Shown: positions 58,524 to 64,000 of the stretch, piece after piece
How the letters are laid out: each line of letters begins with the position of its first letter
How positions within the stretch are numbered: the first letter of the stretch is position 1
Assembly: GCA_009599575.1 (NCBI GenBank)
Contig: VWND01000003.1
Span: 1,316,001 to 1,380,000, forward strand
Origin: Blumeriella jaapii
Taxonomy: Eukaryota > Ascomycota > Leotiomycetes > Helotiales > Drepanopezizaceae
DNA: 64,000 nucleotides
Direction: 5' to 3'
Translations under genes and position numbers: made by a program
The notes under the pieces: model-generated
The model's input: the letters and a program-made list of their open reading frames with translations, nothing else
Databases searched by the model: none
What the model was told of the DNA's origin: nothing

Positions 58524-59779
58524 ATGTCTCCGAGCTCGACCTCCCCTCGGAAGGCCGCCGCCCAGCCCGTGGCCGCGGCCGACGCGGAGCAGAGCGAGCA
58601 GGCGCCGCTCTGGGAGGTGGTCGAGATGCCCGGCAAAGGGCGAGGCATCGTCGTCACTCGCGACGTGAGCCCCGGGACCCTTCTCCTCAGCGAGGCGCCG
58701 CTGCTCTCGACGGCCGTGGTCTCGTCCCTCGACACGGCCGAGCAGGATCTCGGCCAGGCTCTGAGCCGGCTCTCCGGCCGCGACCAGGAGCGGTTCCGGG
58801 CCCTGCACAACAACTTCCCCGAGCGGGAGGACACGCTGTGCGCCATCCTCCAGTCCAACGGGTACCCGATGGGCGCCGACGCCGGCGGCGTCTTCCCCGA
58901 CATCGCCCGGCTCAACCACAGCTGCCGGCCCAACGCCGTGCAGCACTGGAACGCGCGCCTCGGGCGGCTGCTCATCCACGCCGTCCGGCCCATCGCCCGC
59001 GGCGCCGAGGTCACGACGGCGTACCAGGTCGCCGACGCGGCGGCGGCCGAGCGCCAGCGGCTCCTCCTCCGGGCGCGCTTCCGGTTCGACTGTCGCTGTG
59101 AGCTCTGCGCGCTGCCGCCCGCCGCGCGGCAGGCGAGCGACGAGCGCATCGTCCGCGGAGAGGAGCTCCGCGCCATCATCGGCGACGCGCGCATCGTCGA
59201 CCGCGAGCCCGAGCGGGCCGTGGCCTGCGCCCGGCGCCTGTTCCATCTCTACGAGCAGGACGGCATCCGGGATGGGAGGTACTCGGCGCTGTACTACGAC
59301 CTGTTCCAGATCTGCAACATGCACAGCGACCTTGCGCGGGCCCGCTGTTTCGCCAAGTACTACGCCGACGCGGCGACGAGTAGGTCCCCTGGTCCCCGAC
59401 CCGAGCGAGGTCGAGCTTCGAACCGCACGACGCTCCCTCGGGTTTTTCGCCGCGCGCTCGGCGCGCTCTCTCTCTCGCTCTCTCTTTCTCTCGCTCTCGC
59501 TCTTCAGACGAACGCCTGCTAACCCGGGCGGCCAGTGGCGGAGGGAGACGAGAGCGTCAATGTTCTGGAGATCAAGCCATTCATCAAGAACCCGCAGAAG
59601 CACGAGAGCTACTTCTCGACGAAGAAGGTGAGCGTGGTCGAGGGACCGTTCTCCCCCTCGTCACGTTCGACGTCACTAACGCCTCGTCACCTATCTAGTG
59701 GGAAACGAAGACGACCGACGTGCCGAGAGGGCTCAAGCCCAGCGCCTTCGCGAGGTGGCTGTGGAGGGAGACCGTCTGA
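58524..59779 (+). CDS. SET-domain protein (SMYD/Set5-like methyltransferase), 342 aa, three exons
   Basis: Exons 58524-59379, 59536-59627 and 59699-59779 (introns 156 and 71 nt) total 1,029 nt in frame. The SET fold opens with WEVVEMPGKGRGIVVTRDVSPGTLLLSEAPLL, continues to the SAM-binding core DIARLNHSCRPNAVQHW (Asn131-x-x-Cys-x-Pro-Asn) and AVRPIARGAEVTTAYQ, and ends with a post-SET zinc-type FDCRCELC (C190, C192, C195). There is no MYND finger. The second half holds TPR-like helices (ALYYDLFQICNMHSDLARARCFAKYYADAA). The short last exon closes with a Trp-rich LKPSAFARWLWRE. This layout fits fungal SET proteins thought to methylate non-histone or histone lysines. The aromatic YQ in place of a typical active-site Tyr in the ITxxY block is kept as AYQ. 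Substrate unknown. Confidence 0.9.
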
Positions 59780-62476
59780 GAGTGTGGTGGTGGGTAGGCA
59801 TCGCCTCGTCGATCGGGAAGTCTCCATTTGGATATCGCCGTGCGTTCTGGAGTCACGGCCGCCGCTCGACGGGAAAGAGGGGGTCGCGACCGGAGGTCAC
59901 GCTGCGCCGTCTTGAGATCTAGACACACCATCTTGTCGCGCCGAGCAATCGTCGTCGTTTCCTGTTTGTATCTACATCCCGTCCCTAGCCACGTCCCATC
60001 CGCCGCCAGGTGTCCGCGTAAGATCTCCTCGAGTAGATGGCCAAGCTTCGGCTGGGTCGTTCGCGTGTTGATCTCGCTTAAGTGCCTGGGTTACACAACG
60101 AAGTCACGCGTTCGCTGTGCTCGTGCAGACCGTACACACATCATCCATCTTGGTGTTCGGTGCCGAGAGCTCTGGCGTCGAACCCGCGAACCGTGAATCG
60201 TATTGGGAAGCCGCACGTACCGCACCGTAGAGGGAGGGCAGGGCGGATCCTGCTCTGCTAACCCCGCCACGCTCGTCCAAGGACACGCGGCGCAGTGCAG
60301 GTCACCGTCGTTGATCGATCGCGTGGCTGATCCCGCCCGTCGAAGGGTTCCCGTGGTCTTGGGCGCGTCTCGAAGACTGGTGTTTCCCATCTCGAGGCCC
60401 GGCTCGACTGCGTGTCTGCCAAGTGGCGAGCTCGGATCCGAGCCTGTCTGCTCGGTGCCCGCTGGGGCCCGGGTTGCGCGCACATGGTGTCCGGGCTTGT
60501 GGGGGATGGTGGAGGACGGTCACGGCGCGGGAGGCATCGGCGACGGGTGCAGTGCCGTGCTGTCCACCGGCCGGTCATCCTTCCGCTTGGCCCCGACGGC
60601 TTCCGCGCCGGCTCGTGCTCGTGCCACGTCCCGAACGAGGCCCTTTCCGCCTTCGGATCCCAAGTCCGGTCGGACGTGTGCCTTTGACGTGACTGATGTG
60701 CGTGAGAGTCGACGAACAGGAAACCCCATCACCGAGTCCGTCCCTCGCATCTTGATACGCTGACAGAGGGACGGGCGCGCAGACAGAACCTCAACACTGT
60801 ATTGTATGTGCTGTGCTGTACTGTACTGTGCTGTACTGTGGCAGGATCCATGTAAGGGCCAAATCCCGGCAGCCAATCTCCAGAACGCCGGAGCACCATC
60901 GTTATGTCGTAGAAACGCGGGGTTTGGATCGATCTCGAGAATCTGATAATGCCCCATGGAAGACGGATCGTTGATGCTTTTGCATCTTGTGTGCGCCCGA
61001 GTGAAGGGCCCGAGGTGGCAGTCAGTGCAACACGACTCTGGAAGCTGGTTCGGTCCACTCTACTGTACAGCGCCTGTACGGTAGTACATACGTACATGCT
61101 GGGGGAAAATGGCAGCGAAACACACGAAACCCTGTAGAGGAGGGCCAGCGCAAGTGCCAGAGAAAGAAAGAAGCCCGCTTGGGCACCGCAGACCCACGCT
61201 GCTACTCCTGTACTGTACTGTAAAGTACTTGGCCTCGGAGCCCGGGGAAGCTTGAAGCTTGAAGCTTCTGGGGATGGGCAGGGAAGTTACATCAGTTAGT
61301 GGGTTAGTGAGTTGCCGTGACAGCCAGCGGCACCGGAAGAGTCTAGATTGATTGATAATTGATTGATTGGTGGTGCGTACATGGCACGCCGGGAGTCAAG
61401 GCGTGCCAGACCGCGATCATTGGATGTCACGGCGCGGCGGAGTGGCTAGATCCTGGGACAGGTTGCATCGCGAGAGAGAGGCACGTCGTCAACTTGAAAC
61501 TGGGAACTGCCAGTACGTATGTCTGTATGTACAGATAGGTACGTAACTGATGCAGGTATGCGGACAGTATAGTGAGTGCAGTGCTGTACGATGCAGCGGT
61601 GCATCGCTGCGGAGTATTCTGTACCCTACTGTATGTACAGTGGAGGAGCATCAAAACACACGCGGGAGAGGGTTCGGTCTGTGATCGTGGAATCGGCAGC
61701 CAGGAAGGAAATGATGGTCCGTACGCGCGTTTCGAGGGGATAGATGCGGTCCGGCAGGTAAGGCATGAATGAATGAATGAATGAATGAATGATGAATGAA
61801 TGAATGAATGAATGAATGATGAATGTTGAATGATGAATGTAGGACTGATATGCAACACACGCATGTTGGTGTTACCGTACTACAGTACTGGAATATGTAC
61901 TGTGCTGCACTTATATCTGTACTGTATGTACTACTACTGCATGTGCTGTATGTGATGTATGTACTTTACAGAAATAAGTACTGTGTTACCGTATTACTGT
62001 ATCCTGTATACCTTACCTATACCTGTATTCCTGATTTCCGCTCTCTGTGTACTCGCATGCATGGCTGCGGTTCGCGTTGCTACGGTTACCGCCCAGCCCC
62101 TCTTAGTCACAACTCTCCCCTTCTTCAAAACATCACCGCCAGCTCGTCCGACCTGCTTGTTGACCGGATTGATTCGCCTCTTCACCACGAACTTCCGCAC
62201 CCGGCTCTGCGCTGCCTCGATCGTGATATTGGACGCCTTGCTCGCGGAGAGAAGGGGGAGGGAGAGGTCTTTCCATCCCGCGCACATCGCAACTGGCGCT
62301 TTTCCTTGCACCCTCGTTCTCAAGTCGCATTCCTCGTCGCCTCGATTCCAGCATTGCTCGACTTTGCTTCATTGTGTCCCCATTGGACGAGCCAGAGCCA
62401 GCACCAGCAACAGCACCAGCACCAGCAACAGCACCAGCACCGCCGTCGCGACCTGCCTCGGCCATCGGACGGGGCC
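59780..62476. other. Spacer with GTACTGTAC motifs and tandem repeats
   Basis: No gene supported. Open frames in all six frames at 60,200-60,760 overlap and lack domains. GTACTGTAC-type motifs lie at 60797-60840, 61059-61066, 61208-61223, 61506-61513, 61629-61639, 61875-61935 and 61977-62002. AGCTTGA (61247-61268) and GAAT/GAATGAT (61765-61842) tandem runs and CAGCAC (62398-62440) precede the next gene. Confidence 0.55.
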
Positions 62477-64000
62477 ATGGAGTCGCCGTCACCACAGCAG
62501 GTACGCGCGCCCGCAGATGGAGAGATGGATGCTGGCCGCCGCTCGTTGTTGGCGCCCCAAGCGAATGCCCACTGACCGCGAGCCATTAGGTTGATCCCCT
62601 GCGCATTTCCAAAGGGACAGCTACGCCCGCGACATCGTCGGTGAAGATGTCGGGCTCCTCCTTGCCTCGCCCGCTCTCGGAGCTGGCGCCGACGGAGCGG
62701 AGGAGAAACTCGCCCAGTTACAACCAGGCCACCAAGGTACGGCTCTCCCGCCCCCCCACGTCGCCGAGGTGAGCCCCAAGTTGCTAACCTGGACGACAGA
62801 AGATGCTGCTCAATGCGGACTCGTCTCCATTCCAATCGTCGCCCTTCAATGCCTCGGATGCCAATTCGTCGCCCCGACTCTTCTGGCAAGGCCGCGATCC
62901 CGCGACCCCCAACCGCTTCAACACCGAGAACATGCTTGCCGGCAGGGAGCTGTCCCCCTCGCCCACGCGCCGCACATCCATCGAACGCCTGCAGCGCGCG
63001 TCGCGGGTCAAGAATAGCAACATGTACGCGCGGGAGCAGAAGCACGCCTACGATCCCACCTCACCCGTGATCGAGCGACCTCTGGCGAAGCAGCTACAAG
63101 GCAACGCGTACGGCGGAGCAGGCCTGGATGGCCTGCGATCGGCAGACCGGGGACGAAAGATCGGTCACGGCAGAGGCGATAGCAAGAGCAGCATCCCGTT
63201 GTACACTCCGCTTCACAGCCCGACCAAAAGCCCTCTTTCCGTCAAGGCCAATGGCTTGCGCTCGCCCAGCAAAGATCAAATCTCACCTACCAAATCCGCC
63301 ATGTCTTCTCGTCTGTTCAGCGGCAAGTCGAGCTTCGACTCGGAGCATGGCGCATGGCAAGAGGACGCGGACGGGACCGAGCATGAACTCCCCCCCGGTC
63401 GGATTCTCCACCGACATGCGAAGAGTGTCACATTCGATGCCGCCCCGCCGCAGATCAATGAGTATGAGATGACGACCCCAGACATGTCTTCCATCAATTC
63501 CGGTTCGCGTGAGAACAGCTACGATTCGGGGGACGAGGAGGACGAGGACAGCTACAATCTCGGCGATGCGATGGAGCAAGATGACAGTTTCGACGATTCC
63601 CTTGAGGATACCGACAAGACTCCCGTGGTTGGGCCGGACGACTGGAAACATGCAAGCCCGGGTGAGCACAATACCGGCATCGTGTCCGGACTCTTGGAGG
63701 ATCCATTCGGGGGTCCAGAAGGTAGCCCCATGCCCGACGCCCGCCCGACTCCAGTGACGCGCAAGATTTCTGCCACTGGGGATGACTCCATGAGTTCTAA
63801 TGGCGAACATCGTCCTCTTCCGCCCCTCCCTGGCATGAGCCCGCCGAAGCGCAGTAACTCCACCTCCTCAATCGGGGTTTCGGCGGCGGCGGATCGTGCC
63901 TCGGCCATGCAGCGTAGTCTCCCATCTCCCCCAGCAGCTGCGTCTTTCAGTAAATCCGACATTCAAAGCTTGAGCGGTGGCAAGATGACCCTAGAAGAAC
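62477..64000 (+). CDS. bud4: Bud4/anillin-like septation protein, 5' part (runs off window)
   Basis: Exon 1 (62477-62500) encodes only MESPSPQQ, exon 2 is 62590-62736 and exon 3 opens at 62800 and is still open at 64000; introns are 89 and 63 nt with GTACG donors and a CTAAC branch site in the second. The product is Ser/Pro-rich with blocks typical of the fungal Bud4 N-terminus: PLSELAPTERRRNSPSYN, SPRLFWQGRDPATPN, RASRVKNSNMYAREQKHAYDP, VIERPLA, KSVTFDAAPPQINEYEMTTPD and a GDEEDEDSYN acidic patch. Bud4 family proteins carry a C-terminal DUF/anillin-homology and PH domain (not yet reached here) and place septins at the division site, working with Bud3 and the septation initiation network. Many S/T-P sites suggest regulation by cyclin-dependent kinase. 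Identification is from motifs only. Confidence 0.72.

Noticed and set aside
60203..60763. 186-codon plus-strand frame with competing minus frames
   Set aside because: Every frame of this GC-rich stretch is open for over 70 codons, and none shows a domain.

Overview
The window looks like a contig segment from a filamentous ascomycete (Pezizomycotina). The supporting signs are short introns (about 46-94 nt) with GT..AG ends and CTNAC-like branch sites, a Zn2Cys6 regulator with a fungal transcription-factor domain, a Bud4/anillin-like septation gene, fungal class II O-methyltransferase and GT31-type enzymes, and an AT-rich compartment mutated in the manner of repeat-induced point mutation (RIP; C-to-T/G-to-A changes, many TpA, stop codons in place of Trp and Gln codons).

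Layout. Positions 1-9,617 are an AT-rich transposon graveyard. On the minus strand lies a RIP-degraded Ty3/gypsy element whose 5' LTR (7269-7535), protease, reverse transcriptase, RNase H, integrase and GPY/F-like tail can still be followed in order; its 3' end lies beyond the left edge. A degenerate ~165-bp tandem array (8226-8970) and a 592-bp Tc1/mariner-type element with readable terminal inverted repeats and TA target duplication (9026-9617) follow. From 9.6 to 13.4 kb is a transition zone with gene relics, including a Pif1-helicase-like fragment.

From 13.4 to 64 kb the DNA is largely unique. Recognised genes: a 78-residue protein with a predicted N-myristoylation signal; a C2H2 zinc-finger protein (reading frame broken near its C-terminus); a five-exon O-methyltransferase; a decayed gene with a 22-A coding run; a small acidic protein; a BTB/POZ protein; a five-exon Zn2Cys6 transcription factor; a 655-residue repeat protein; a GT31-like type II membrane glycosyltransferase; a GPI-anchored-type secreted protein; the histone-fold NC2-alpha (Bur6) subunit; a PL26/exo-rhamnogalacturonan-lyase-like secreted enzyme with a one-base frame break; an arylamine N-acetyltransferase; a Tyr/Pro-repeat protein; a SET-domain protein; and the 5' part of a Bud4/anillin-like gene that runs off the right edge. 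Most exon structures were checked by frame arithmetic.

Genes are separated by long spacers. Two of these zones (16.4-19.6 kb and 50.2-62 kb) are packed with copies of a short self-complementary motif family, GTACTGTAC/GTACAGTAC, together with many microsatellites. This motif field is the most unusual feature and is not explained by any gene. No operon-like or obvious biosynthetic cluster was found; the neighbouring genes look functionally independent. No tRNA or rRNA gene and no CRISPR array was seen.
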